From the NCBI GenBank assembly GCA_025054715.1, contig JANWYH010000001.1:432001-496000 (forward strand): a stretch of 64,000 nt of DNA, given 5' to 3'. Shown piece by piece: positions 36,268-45,080 of this stretch (positions are counted from its first letter, which is position 1; every line of letters begins with the position of its first letter). The DNA is from Pyrinomonadaceae bacterium. GTDB taxonomy: Bacteria > Acidobacteriota > Blastocatellia > Pyrinomonadales > Pyrinomonadaceae. The notes under the pieces were generated by a model. It was not told the DNA's origin, made no database searches, and saw nothing but the letters and a program-made list of their open reading frames with translations. Both the position numbers and the translations under genes were made by a program.

Positions 36268-37643
36268 AACACGTGCATTTTGTTGGTATAGGTGGAATAG
36301 GAATGTCTGGGATTGCTGAGCTTTTGTGCAATCTTGGTTTCAAGGTTTCGGGCTCAGACCTGAAGAAAGGAGTTGTTACTGATAGGCTGGAACGTTTGGG
36401 TGCGGTCGTTTACGAAGGGCATAGGGCTGAGAATATTGCTTCGGCTGATGTTGTTGTTTATTCATCTGCGGTTAAAGAAGATAATCCTGAGGTAAGTGCA
36501 GCACGGCAAAGGAATATACCGGTAATTCCAAGAGCTGAGATGCTCGCCGAACTGATGCGTCTTAGACCATACAGCGTGGCAGTTGCTGGTTCTCACGGTA
36601 AAACGACTACAACTTCGATGATAGCGACGATTCTAGGTCATGCCGGCATTGATCCAACGACAATCGTCGGTGGAGTAGTTGATACGCTAGGCTCTAATGC
36701 CCGTTTGGGACAAAGCGAGTGGTTTGTCGCAGAGGCTGATGAAAGTGATCGTTCATTTCTGCTACTTTATCCGACTATTGCGGTTATTACCAACATTGAC
36801 CGCGAGCACATGGATTCATACAAGGACATGGATGATGTTATAAACTGCTTTGCTAGCTTCGCAAACAAGGTGCCATTTTATGGCGCTTCTGTTATTTGTC
36901 TTGACGATCCAAACGTTCAAGCGATGGTTCCGAAAATAAAGCGCCGTCGAATAACCTACGGATTGTCGTCTCAAGCCGATGTTTCTGCACATGACATTGA
37001 GTATAACAATCGTTTCGGTTCGAGTTTTTCTGTTTCTCATTTAGGAGAAAGCCTTGGAAGAATAAGTTTGTCCGTTCCGGGAAGACACAACGTTTATAAT
37101 GCTTTAGCTGCTATCGCGGTAGCGCTTGAACTAGAAGTGTCTTTTAGTGTCATAGCAGAAAGTCTTTCGAGTTTTAAGAATGCTAATCGCAGATTTCAAT
37201 TTAAGGGAGAAGTTAGTGGTGTAATGGTGATTGACGATTACGGTCATCATCCAACAGAAATTTTAGCTACTTTAGAGGCAGCAAAGGCAAGTGCGCATGA
37301 GAGGCGAACTGTTGTGATTTTTCAACCTCATCGCTACACTAGAACACACGACTTAATGGATGAATTCGCAAGATGTTTCAACAATGCCGATAAACTCTTT
37401 GTTTTAGATATCTATCCGGCAAGCGAGCAGCCAATAGATGGAGTTAATGCTGAGGTGCTGACCGAAAGAATAAGATACTTTGGGCATAAAAGTGTAAGCT
37501 ATGTTGGCTCTGTAGATGAAGCGATTGAAAAGATTTTACCTGAAATTCGTCCTGGTGACTTAGTGATAACTTTAGGAGCTGGAAACATCACAAAACTTTC
37601 GGATGAGCTTATTAAGAGACTAAAAGATGAAGCGAAGTCGTAA
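36252..37643 (+). CDS. murC: UDP-N-acetylmuramate-L-alanine ligase
   Basis: First amino-acid ligase of peptidoglycan synthesis, adding L-Ala to UDP-MurNAc. 463 residues: [18 protein letters not shown] at the N terminus, ATP-binding [38 protein letters not shown] and [11 protein letters not shown]. It starts within murG (GAGGTG ribosome site) and overlaps ftsQ by 17 bases. In many bacteria murB and ddl follow murC; here ftsQ comes directly. Confidence 0.96.
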   Translation: MFRNVKHVHFVGIGGIGMSGIAELLCNLGFKVSGSDLKKGVVTDRLERLGAVVYEGHRAENIASADVVVYSSAVKEDNPEVSAARQRNIPVIPRAEMLAELMRLRPYSVAVAGSHGKTTTTSMIATILGHAGIDPTTIVGGVVDTLGSNARLGQSEWFVAEADESDRSFLLLYPTIAVITNIDREHMDSYKDMDDVINCFASFANKVPFYGASVICLDDPNVQAMVPKIKRRRITYGLSSQADVSAHDIEYNNRFGSSFSVSHLGESLGRISLSVPGRHNVYNALAAIAVALELEVSFSVIAESLSSFKNANRRFQFKGEVSGVMVIDDYGHHPTEILATLEAAKASAHERRTVVIFQPHRYTRTHDLMDEFARCFNNADKLFVLDIYPASEQPIDGVNAEVLTERIRYFGHKSVSYVGSVDEAIEKILPEIRPGDLVITLGAGNITKLSDELIKRLKDEAKS

Positions 37644-38406
37644 AAAAAGTGTAACGAAATACAAAAAAAGGCGAGTAGGCTTTTTCTTTTCAACAATCCT
37701 GCCTTTAAGCCTAGTTTCGCTGATTTTATTTGGTCTTGGATTTTTATTGATGGTGATTTACAGAAGTTTTACACATTCAGAATTTTTCAGCCTCAAACGA
37801 ATAGAAATAGAAGGAATAAATCGCATTCCTCGCGATGAGATCGAGCGAGTGATTAGGGCTGAGACTATAGGTGTTGGAGTTTGGAATGCTGATATAAGCT
37901 TAATAAAGCACCAGCTTGAAAAAAATTCTATGGTGAAGGAAGCCATTGTTACAAGGCAACTACCTGATACGCTGCGGGTTAAAATTACAGAGCGAGTGCC
38001 TTTCGTGATAGTTCAAGGCACGCAAGGTTATTTTTGGATCGACGACGAGGCAAAAGTAATTAAAAAGGCTACCGAAAACGAAATTAGAGAAAATATAATA
38101 TTATCGGGCTGGGAAGAAGAAGGTAGTCAAAAAAATGAGCGTCGGATTGAGTTGGCAAAACTTATGCTTTCTGATTTTAGTAAATTAGGCGTTAAGGAAA
38201 AAGTGAAAGCAATAGACCTTTCATCTTTACAGGAACCAAAGGTTTTAGTCGAAGACTCGGGCGTGTTGATTCCGATATTCCTAGGTAACGAAAACTTTGG
38301 GCAATTACTTCGCAAAGCTTTAGAAGTTTTAGAAGGAAGGGGAAAAGAAATCGAATCCGTTTTTTCGCAAGGTGGACATCCTATAGTTCGATTTAGAAGA
38401 ATTTGA
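37627..38406 (+). CDS. ftsQ: Cell division protein FtsQ/DivIB
   Basis: Bitopic divisome scaffold linking FtsA/FtsZ-side and periplasmic proteins. 259 residues: very basic cytoplasmic start ([16 protein letters not shown]), one transmembrane helix (about 19-45), a POTRA domain (about 55-125, [19 protein letters not shown] and [19 protein letters not shown]), and the FtsQ beta domain ([11 protein letters not shown] onward). The position between murC and ftsA supports the call. An ATG within the end of murC is used. Confidence 0.92.
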   Translation: MKRSRKKSVTKYKKRRVGFFFSTILPLSLVSLILFGLGFLLMVIYRSFTHSEFFSLKRIEIEGINRIPRDEIERVIRAETIGVGVWNADISLIKHQLEKNSMVKEAIVTRQLPDTLRVKITERVPFVIVQGTQGYFWIDDEAKVIKKATENEIRENIILSGWEEEGSQKNERRIELAKLMLSDFSKLGVKEKVKAIDLSSLQEPKVLVEDSGVLIPIFLGNENFGQLLRKALEVLEGRGKEIESVFSQGGHPIVRFRRI

Positions 38407-38418
38407 GAGGAAGTAGTC

Positions 38419-39657
38419 ATGGGACGGACAATTCATGCTGTAGGCTTGGACATAGGAACGAGTAAAGTTAGGTGCATTATAGCCGAAGTGACTGAAAAAT
38501 CCACACTAGATGTCATAGGTGTGGGTGAAGCAGAATCAAAAGGCGTAAGAAGAGGCATAGTCACATATACGGAATCGGTAGTTGAGTCAATCAAACATGC
38601 TGTAGCAGAAGCAGAAAGAATGGGTGGTGTGGAAATTCAAAGAGCGACGGTTAGCATATCGGGAGAGCATTTTCAGAGCGAAAACAAACAAGGTGTGGTA
38701 GCTGTGGCGGGTGCTGGTCGTGAGATAACAGAAGAGGATGTTTCAAGAGCGATAGAGTCAGCTAGTGCAGTTGCTGTTCCGGCTGGTTGGGAAATAGTGG
38801 ATGTTATTCCTCAAGAGTTCATAATTGATGGACAAGATGGAATCATTGAGCCTGTGGGTATGATCGGCTCTAGGCTAGAAAGTCGAGTTCACGTTATTAC
38901 GAGTCCGAGTGCTGGAAGGCAAAATCTTGTTAAGGCTGTTCACAATTCAGGTATTGGGATAGAAAAAATAGTGCTTGAGCCGTTGGCTTCGGCGGAAAGC
39001 GCTTTAACTGAAGAAGATAAAGAATATGGAACAGCTCTTGTCAATATGGGTTCGGAAATAACGAGCTTGATGATTTTCGATCGCGGTGCTGTAAGACACA
39101 CTGCTTTTTTTCCTTTTGGCGGGATGTATCTAACTAGAGACATAGCACATGGGCTTCGAGTCTCTATACCTGAAGCCGAGAATATAAAAAGAAGGTTTGG
39201 CTGTGCAGCTTCATTTCTGATGGATGAGAGGGAAAAACAGGAAGTCATAGAAATTACTCCGGTTGGAAGGAACGAGAAACGCGGTCTTTCAAAAGAGATT
39301 TTATGCGATATAATCTCGCCCAGAGTCGTTGAGCTTTTACAGCACATTGCTCATGAAATTACCTCTTCAAAAATGCGAATATCAGGAGGAGTGGTTCTAA
39401 CAGGTGGAAGCGTTATGGTCAGGGGATTTGTTGAAATAGCAGAACAAGTTTTCGATGCGCCGACTCGGCTCGGCATACCTGATAAGTCCGTTTTCAGCGG
39501 TTTAGCTGATAACATTTTCACGCCTGAATGGACTACTGCCTGCGGGCTGGCAATGACTTCAATGAACCTTAAAATGCAGATGCTATCTGAGCCGAAGTCT
39601 GCAACAAAAAAGATAGCAGAGCTGTTCGGAAGTTTTTTTAAGGAAAAATTCCTTTAA
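38419..39657 (+). CDS. ftsA: Cell division protein FtsA
   Basis: Actin-fold ATPase tethering FtsZ to the membrane. 412 residues. GLDIGTSKVRCIIAEV (phosphate 1), the 1C domain with GVRRGIVTYTESVVES and the EEDVSRAIESA region, ALVNMGSEITSLMIF (phosphate 2), GGVVLTGGSVMVRGF (adenosine motif), and a C-terminal SFFKEKFL that may be the membrane-targeting amphipathic tail. AGGAAG precedes the ATG. A 158-base gap then separates it from ftsZ; a TTGACA at 39739-39744 may be part of an extra ftsZ promoter, but the matching -10 is poor. Confidence 0.95.
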   Translation: MGRTIHAVGLDIGTSKVRCIIAEVTEKSTLDVIGVGEAESKGVRRGIVTYTESVVESIKHAVAEAERMGGVEIQRATVSISGEHFQSENKQGVVAVAGAGREITEEDVSRAIESASAVAVPAGWEIVDVIPQEFIIDGQDGIIEPVGMIGSRLESRVHVITSPSAGRQNLVKAVHNSGIGIEKIVLEPLASAESALTEEDKEYGTALVNMGSEITSLMIFDRGAVRHTAFFPFGGMYLTRDIAHGLRVSIPEAENIKRRFGCAASFLMDEREKQEVIEITPVGRNEKRGLSKEILCDIISPRVVELLQHIAHEITSSKMRISGGVVLTGGSVMVRGFVEIAEQVFDAPTRLGIPDKSVFSGLADNIFTPEWTTACGLAMTSMNLKMQMLSEPKSATKKIAELFGSFFKEKFL

Positions 39658-39815
39658 TTGTAACCTACTGCTAGATTTTTCCTATCAAGTTGTCTTATGC
39701 TTTTCAAAGTAGGCACAACATATTGAGTGAGGAGCAATTTGACAGGTTATTTGGGAAGTGAATTCTTGGTGTGATTTTGATTTTCTTGTAAAACAATTAG
39801 AAAGGGTTTTGTAAA

Positions 39816-40925
39816 ATGAAAAACAGCAACTCTGTCAGATTTCAACTGGATGAGCCTCAATTTACTGGGGCAAGGATAAAAGTCATAGGTGTCGGTGGTA
39901 GCGGTGGAAATGCCATAAATCACATGATAGACGCCAAGGTTAAAGGTGTTGAGTTTGTTGCAATTAACACAGACATTCAAGATTTGAAGAAATCAAAGGC
40001 ACCTTTGAAAATCCAGATAGGGGAAAAATTGACCAGAGGCTTGGGTGCTGGGGCGAATCCTGAGATTGGTCGCGAAGCAGCAATTGAGGATGCGGAAAAG
40101 ATTATGGAGGTTTTGAAGGACACTGACATGGTGTTTATTACAGCTGGCCTTGGGGGAGGCACAGGAACGGGCGCTGCACCGGTTATAGCATCCTTTGCTG
40201 TCGAAATGGGAGTGTTAACGGTTGCAGTCGTTACTAAACCCTTTGCTGTTGAGGGAAAAAAGAAGATGCAGCAGGCAGAACAAGGTGTCAATGAGCTTAA
40301 AGGTGTTGTTGACACCTTACTTGTAATACCTAATTCTAAGCTGAAAGAGTTAGAAGAAAACATATCAATAAAACAAGCTTTTCAGCGAGCAAATGATCTG
40401 CTGTTGCAGGCGGTTCAGGGTATTAGTGATTTGATCACGGAAACTGGAGTTATAAACCTTGATTTTGCAGATGTTCGGACTGTTATGAAAGGGATGGGTC
40501 TAGCTTTGATGGGAGTTGGAACAGCAAGAGGTGAAAAAGGTGTAGTTAAGGCTATGAAGGCTGCATTAGATTCTAGGCTTCTTGAAGAAAGCTCTATAAG
40601 AGGGGCGAAAGGAGTACTTATAAACTTTACTTGCGGTGATGATATTCCGCTCAATGACGTTGAGGAAGCTCTAGGTTTGGTTCAGGCGGAAGCAGATGAG
40701 CAGGCTAACATAATTTTTGGCTTAATTAATCTTCCTTCGCTTGAGGATCAAGTAAAAGTCACGCTGATAGCTACCGGGTTTGATCAAATAGTTCAGCAAG
40801 ATTTACAGCCGAAACAAGAAGAAAAACTAAGACATTATGATTTTCGTAAAAACTATTTAATTTCTGAAATGCCGGATAAGAAAGAATTAGACATTCCTAC
40901 CTTTATAAGAAGACAGGCTGATTAA
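39816..40925 (+). CDS. ftsZ: Cell division protein FtsZ
   Basis: Tubulin-like GTPase forming the Z-ring. 369 residues: IKVIGVGGSGGNAINHMI at the N terminus, tubulin signature GGGTGTGAAPV, NLDFADVRTVM (T7 region), and a short linker ending in the conserved C-terminal peptide IPTFIRRQAD that binds FtsA and other partners. The ribosome site AGAAAGGG precedes the ATG. Separated from ftsA by 158 bases and from the Hfq-like gene by 64, so it may have its own expression control. Confidence 0.97.
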   Translation: MKNSNSVRFQLDEPQFTGARIKVIGVGGSGGNAINHMIDAKVKGVEFVAINTDIQDLKKSKAPLKIQIGEKLTRGLGAGANPEIGREAAIEDAEKIMEVLKDTDMVFITAGLGGGTGTGAAPVIASFAVEMGVLTVAVVTKPFAVEGKKKMQQAEQGVNELKGVVDTLLVIPNSKLKELEENISIKQAFQRANDLLLQAVQGISDLITETGVINLDFADVRTVMKGMGLALMGVGTARGEKGVVKAMKAALDSRLLEESSIRGAKGVLINFTCGDDIPLNDVEEALGLVQAEADEQANIIFGLINLPSLEDQVKVTLIATGFDQIVQQDLQPKQEEKLRHYDFRKNYLISEMPDKKELDIPTFIRRQAD

Positions 40926-40989
40926 ATCGGGGTTGAAAGATTGCTTAAAGTTTTGATACCATTAACTAACTTACAGGTTGTAAAATTCT

Positions 40990-41301
40990 ATGGAAAAAAC
41001 AGGGCAACAAGAACGGAAAATGAGTAGAAAAACTCCACCACCTACAGAGACAAACGCTGAAATTTACTATTACAAGAAGCAGATAGATTCTCATACTCCG
41101 ATGGTAATTGTCCTTCAGGATGGAGAAGAAATAGAAGGAACTATAGAATGGTATGATAAAGGAGCCTTGAAGATAAATCGCAAAGATGCTCCCAACATAA
41201 TGCTTCTAAAGCACAATATCAAGTACATGTATAAAGCCGAAGAAAAGATCGACGTCAAACGGGACAAGGAATCGAAAACAAAAAATAGCAAGAAAGAGTG
41301 A
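40990..41301 (+). CDS. Divergent Hfq-like Sm-domain RNA-binding protein
   Basis: 103 residues. The core (about 20-85) follows the Hfq/Sm pattern: Sm1 [21 protein letters not shown] corresponds to VPVxxxLxNGxxLxGxIxxFD, and Sm2 [14 protein letters not shown] takes the place of the canonical MVYKHAIST. The usual proximal-face YKHA is therefore LKHN, and the N-terminal Q/F residues are replaced by YYYKKQ. The charged tail ([14 protein letters not shown]) resembles disordered Hfq tails. Most likely an RNA chaperone variant. Start ATG 40990; an ATG at 41020 is possible. The stop overlaps the pdxA GTG (GTGA). Confidence 0.72.
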   Translation: MEKTGQQERKMSRKTPPPTETNAEIYYYKKQIDSHTPMVIVLQDGEEIEGTIEWYDKGALKINRKDAPNIMLLKHNIKYMYKAEEKIDVKRDKESKTKNSKKE

Positions 41302-42338
41302 GGAAAACTGACTTATCCAGCCTGAAAGAAGCGGCACCTAGAGTGGCTATAACTATGGGGGATGCTGCTGGTATAGGTGCGGAAGTAGTTTTGAAGGCTT
41401 GTTCGCAAGAATTTCTCCGCCACTTAGCAAAGATAGTAATTGTAGGAGATGCACAATTTTTGTTGGAATTTGCACATCGCTTTGGTCTATACAGCGATTT
41501 TTTAATTGTCGATTCAGTAAAAGAACTAGAAGGTCTAGATAAACCTGCAGTATATGATTTAAAAAATTTGCCTCTTGATGTTGAAATGGGTAGGCCTTCT
41601 GCGATTTGTGGCAAAGCTTCGGCAGAGTATATTGAAGCCGCAGTCGATTTGTGGAAATGTGGTGTGATTGACGCTGTAGTGACTGCTCCGATAAGTAAAA
41701 AATCTCTCTTTATGGCTGGTTATCAATATCCGGGGCATACGGAGTTTCTTGCTAAATTAAGTGGAGTGCAGCGAGTTGCGATGTCTTTTTTTGTTGAAAA
41801 TCTGCGTGTTGCACTCCTTTCGACTCACCTGTCTCTTTCCGACGCAATAAAGCTTGTAAAGAAGGAAAATCTGATTGAGTTTATACTTTTTACTAATAAA
41901 GAGCTTGGGAAGTTCTTTCCTAGAAAGATTAAAATTGCTGTTGCCGGGCTTAATCCTCATGCTTCGGAAGAAGGTTTGTTTGGCAGAGAGGAAAGGGAAG
42001 AAATAGAACCCGCAGTTAGGCATTGTCGGGAAAGTTACGGCTTGGAAGTTTATGGTCCTTTTTCGCCGGATACTATTTTTCTTCGGGCTTTTCGTGGAGA
42101 GTTTGATGTTGTGATAGCTTGCTATCATGATCAAGCAACTATAGCGGTAAAATGTTTATCTTTTGGAAAAGGAGTCAATGTTACTTTAGGACTTCCATTT
42201 ATTAGAACATCGGTTGACCACGGAACGGCTTTTGATATTGCGGGAAAGAGTGTAGCCGATCCGGGTAGCATGATTGAAGCTATAAAGACTGCTGCAAGTC
42301 TGGTCTTAATGCAGAAAGAAGCGAGGTCTCTCACTTGA
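41298..42338 (+). CDS. pdxA: 4-hydroxythreonine-4-phosphate dehydrogenase
   Basis: Pyridoxal 5'-phosphate synthesis (DXP-dependent route), oxidising 4-phosphohydroxy-L-threonine. 346 residues. Motifs: [40 protein letters not shown] with the metal-ligand histidine, [29 protein letters not shown] and [16 protein letters not shown]. The start is GTG at 41298 within a four-base overlap with the Hfq-like stop. In E. coli pdxA sits with surA/ksgA; this location behind ftsZ and hfq is unusual. No pdxJ is in the window. Confidence 0.94.
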   Translation: MRKTDLSSLKEAAPRVAITMGDAAGIGAEVVLKACSQEFLRHLAKIVIVGDAQFLLEFAHRFGLYSDFLIVDSVKELEGLDKPAVYDLKNLPLDVEMGRPSAICGKASAEYIEAAVDLWKCGVIDAVVTAPISKKSLFMAGYQYPGHTEFLAKLSGVQRVAMSFFVENLRVALLSTHLSLSDAIKLVKKENLIEFILFTNKELGKFFPRKIKIAVAGLNPHASEEGLFGREEREEIEPAVRHCRESYGLEVYGPFSPDTIFLRAFRGEFDVVIACYHDQATIAVKCLSFGKGVNVTLGLPFIRTSVDHGTAFDIAGKSVADPGSMIEAIKTAASLVLMQKEARSLT

Positions 42339-42736
42339 TGAACGTTGAGAAAGAGAAGCCGAAAGTTTTGGTTGCAGATGACGACCCTGCAATTCTTCGC
42401 CTCATGAAAGCTGTTCTTGAAAGAGAAGGTTTTTTAGTCGTAACAGCTCGTGATGGGCGTGATGCTTACAAAATTTTGCAAGAAGAAGACTCTTTACAAG
42501 GCGCAATCTTGGATGTAATAATGCCTTACATCCAAGGGACTGAGCTAGTAAGGTACATGAAAACAGACGACAGGCTAAAAAACATTCCTGTTATAGTGAT
42601 GACTGCCGAACAAAACCCAAGGCTTTCTGCTGAAAGCATAAATGCTGGAGCAGTGGCTTTTTTACCTAAACCCTTTACTACAGTTCAACTTCAAGAGATT
42701 CTAAGAAAATTCTTTGTAAAAAGCAGAAGCATATAG
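42338..42736 (+). CDS. Single-domain response regulator (CheY-like receiver)
   Basis: 132 residues, a receiver domain only. Acidic pocket D14-D15-D16 (VLVADDDPAI), phospho-acceptor D59 (GAILDVIMP), T89 (VIVMTAEQ) and K111 (FLPKPF). No output domain, so it probably acts by protein contact or phosphorelay. The start ATG overlaps the pdxA stop by one base (TGATG). It precedes a second receiver protein by 79 bases, with an AT-rich inverted repeat AAAAACAC/GTGTTTTT (42741-42777) between them that could be a weak terminator. Confidence 0.88.
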   Translation: MNVEKEKPKVLVADDDPAILRLMKAVLEREGFLVVTARDGRDAYKILQEEDSLQGAILDVIMPYIQGTELVRYMKTDDRLKNIPVIVMTAEQNPRLSAESINAGAVAFLPKPFTTVQLQEILRKFFVKSRSI

Positions 42737-42815
42737 TTTGAAAAACACCTAAAAACATCTTTTCTTTGAGTGTTTTTGTGTGTAAAATCATAAAGGTTGA
42801 AGGAGAAGGAGAAAG

Positions 42816-43877
42816 GTGTCAAAGAAATTGTTGTTGGCTGATGATTCAGTAACTATACAGAAGGTAGTGAATTTGACGTTCGCAGATGAGGGCATAGAAG
42901 TTCTTACGGCTAGCGACGGAAACACGGCTATTGAGATGCTGATGATTTACAAGCCCGATATAGTCATAGCTGATGTGAATATGCCCGGACTTAATGGCTA
43001 TCAGCTCTGTGAAAAAATAAAAACTGATGAAAGACTTAAGAATATTCCGGTTATTCTTCTGGTGGGTTCTTTTGAGCCGTTTAACGAGGAGGAAGCTAGA
43101 AGAGTTGGTGCAGACGATTTTCTCACAAAGCCTTTTCAATCAATTCGTCAGTTGGTCAATAAAGTGTCCTCGCTTTTGGAGAGCTCTGCTGTAAATGGTC
43201 AGGAATTAAAACAGGAAGAGCTTGCTGATGATGAAGTTAATCTTGCAAGTGTAGCCGAAGATGAAACGATTAAAGCGGAATCTCCTTCTGACTATGTTTC
43301 TTCTGAGGTAACGTACGAAGAGAAAACTGAAAGAGAGCTTGCTGTTACAGCCCCATTGTCTAGTGAAGAAATAAGAGAGATGGCCGTGCAACAAGAGCCT
43401 CAGATTGCAGAAGGTTCTTATGCAGGTGAGATTGAAGAATCGGCAAAAGTTATTGAAAAGACTGCAGAGGAAGTAGCTGAAGAATCTGAAATTTTGGAAT
43501 CCAAAGATTATACCTCTTCAGAAATTTCATCCGAAGAGCCTCTTCAAAAGCTAGAATCTTCAGTGGAAATACCAAGCCCAGAGAAGATTGCTCTTCTTGA
43601 GTTAGATGAAGACGAAATTCTAGAGCTTCCGTCTTTATCTCCGTCTTCATCTGTTGAAAGTTATACTGAAGCTGATAGATATCAAGAAAGACCTCCTGAA
43701 TCAACCACATCTCAAGTTGTTATCCTACCGCCTGAGGTTATTGATGCAATTGCGCAGAAGATAGTTGAAAAGTTTGTTGAGAAAACCATTAAAGAGATTG
43801 CATGGGAAGTCGTTCCACAACAGGCAGAGCTAATCATCAAAAAAATGGTTGAAGAAAAGCTCAAAAAACAAAACTAG
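42816..43877 (+). CDS. Response regulator with long acidic linker and C-terminal helical domain
   Basis: 353 residues. Receiver at 1-120: D9-D10, phospho-acceptor D53 (IVIADVNMP), K105 (FLTKPF). At the switch position usually Thr/Ser there is LLVGS (G84, S85). A long glutamate/serine-rich, probably disordered linker (about 125-300) leads to a C-terminal helical segment VVILPPEVIDAIAQKIVEKF...IAWEVVPQQAELIIKKM, a pattern seen in response regulators of Acidobacteriota and deltaproteobacteria, perhaps for polar or motility complexes. Start is GTG at 42816, supported by AAGGAGAAGGAG upstream. No kinase gene is adjacent. Confidence 0.82.
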   Translation: MSKKLLLADDSVTIQKVVNLTFADEGIEVLTASDGNTAIEMLMIYKPDIVIADVNMPGLNGYQLCEKIKTDERLKNIPVILLVGSFEPFNEEEARRVGADDFLTKPFQSIRQLVNKVSSLLESSAVNGQELKQEELADDEVNLASVAEDETIKAESPSDYVSSEVTYEEKTERELAVTAPLSSEEIREMAVQQEPQIAEGSYAGEIEESAKVIEKTAEEVAEESEILESKDYTSSEISSEEPLQKLESSVEIPSPEKIALLELDEDEILELPSLSPSSSVESYTEADRYQERPPESTTSQVVILPPEVIDAIAQKIVEKFVEKTIKEIAWEVVPQQAELIIKKMVEEKLKKQN

Positions 43878-43912
43878 CCAGCCTTTCGATGCAAAAGCAT
43901 TGTGGATAGAAA

Positions 43913-45037
43913 ATGTTGATTTATAGTCTTTTTCAGAGCTTACCGTGGCTCATCCGCTATCCTTTCGAGCGAGTTAGGAAAAAACTCTTCGAGAGGTTTG
44001 ACGGCAAAACACATCTTATATTTGTAATAGCGAATCACTTCGAGCCTAGTTGGCAAGAAGTCGGATTTTGCAGTATCGAGCAGCAGCTGAAAAGGATGGA
44101 GTCATGGAAGAAACAAGCTTTTTTGATAGGAGAAAGTTTGGTTGATAATGATGGAACCAGGTTTCGGCATACTTATTTTTTTCCTGCCGAGCAGTATGAA
44201 AGAAGAATTTTTGAGCATCTGTCTGAGATTGAATCTAGACGACTAGGTGAAGTTGAAGTGCATCTTCATCATGGAGTTGAAAGGCCGGATACGGCTGAGC
44301 GACTCCGAGAAACCTTAGTAAATTTCCGAGACCTTATAGCTTACGAGCATGGTTGTCTTTCCTTCTGGGAGTCTGAGAGAAAGCCTCGTTATGCTTTTGT
44401 TCACGGTAATCTGGCACTTGCAAATTCTGCTGGTGGAAAGTTTTGCGGCGTTGATTCTGAGATGCAGATTTTGCATGAGACGGGCTGTTACGCCGACTTT
44501 ACTCTGCCATCAGCACCCGATCCTTCTCAAGTGCCTGTGATTAATCAAATCTATGAATGTGCTTTGCCTTTTGAGCAAAGAGCACCTCATCGTCGAGGAA
44601 GGCGCCTTAAAGTAGGCGACGGACAACCTAAAATGCCGATAATTTTTCAAGGTCCTTTACTGCTGAACTGGAGAAAGCCTAGGATTGAAAATGGTTCTTT
44701 GTCTGAAAGTTACGGAAAAGCGGATGAAAGATTGAAGAAATGGATTTCGTCGAAAATCACGATTAAAGGAAGACCCAATTGGATTTTTATTAAACTTTTT
44801 TGTCATGGCTTTTTTCCTTCCGATAGAGAAGCGTGTATAGGCGAGAAGGCAAGGCAATTCTTCACCGAGATTTTAGAGTTTTGTTATAAGAGCCGTAAAT
44901 ACGAAGTTCATTTTGCTACAGCTAGAGAAGCGGTAAATATGGTTTTGGCGGCAGTTGATGGTCATAATGGCAGTCCGAATGACTTCCGAGACTACAAACT
45001 GAAACCTATAAGGTTCTTTGCTTCTAGAGAAAAGTAA
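43913..45037 (+). CDS. Polysaccharide deacetylase-like (NodB-fold) protein, unknown substrate
   Basis: 374 residues, a family often annotated as hypothetical in exopolysaccharide loci. Visible features: LIFVIANHFEPSW near residue 35, RHTYFFPAEQYE, the histidine-rich strand EVEVHLHHG (possible metal site), YAFVHGNLALANSAGG and CYADFTLPSAPDPSQ, a pattern related to deacetylase (beta/alpha)7 barrels. No signal peptide, although a short hydrophobic start (LIYSLFQSLPWLI) could associate with membranes. It is followed directly by a heparinase II/III-like gene, a recurring pair in polysaccharide clusters. Enzymatic activity is inferred only from fold and context. Confidence 0.65.
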   Translation: MLIYSLFQSLPWLIRYPFERVRKKLFERFDGKTHLIFVIANHFEPSWQEVGFCSIEQQLKRMESWKKQAFLIGESLVDNDGTRFRHTYFFPAEQYERRIFEHLSEIESRRLGEVEVHLHHGVERPDTAERLRETLVNFRDLIAYEHGCLSFWESERKPRYAFVHGNLALANSAGGKFCGVDSEMQILHETGCYADFTLPSAPDPSQVPVINQIYECALPFEQRAPHRRGRRLKVGDGQPKMPIIFQGPLLLNWRKPRIENGSLSESYGKADERLKKWISSKITIKGRPNWIFIKLFCHGFFPSDREACIGEKARQFFTEILEFCYKSRKYEVHFATAREAVNMVLAAVDGHNGSPNDFRDYKLKPIRFFASREK

Positions 45038-45080
45038 AGTAAACTATGAGCGGAAGTTTTTTCACGGTTTCAGCAGTCGG

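Noticed and set aside
39808-39818. Recurring TTGTAAAAT near several starts (ftsZ, Hfq-like gene, second response regulator, def) as a clade-specific -10 element
   Set aside because: At ftsZ it overlaps the ATG itself, so it cannot be that gene's promoter; elsewhere the -35 partner is weak. Probably AT-rich chance, though a genome-wide motif count could reopen it.
42741-42777. AT-rich inverted repeat AAAAACAC/GTGTTTTT between the two response regulators as a firm terminator
   Set aside because: The 8-bp stem is nearly all A/T with a 21-base loop; too weak to list as a feature.
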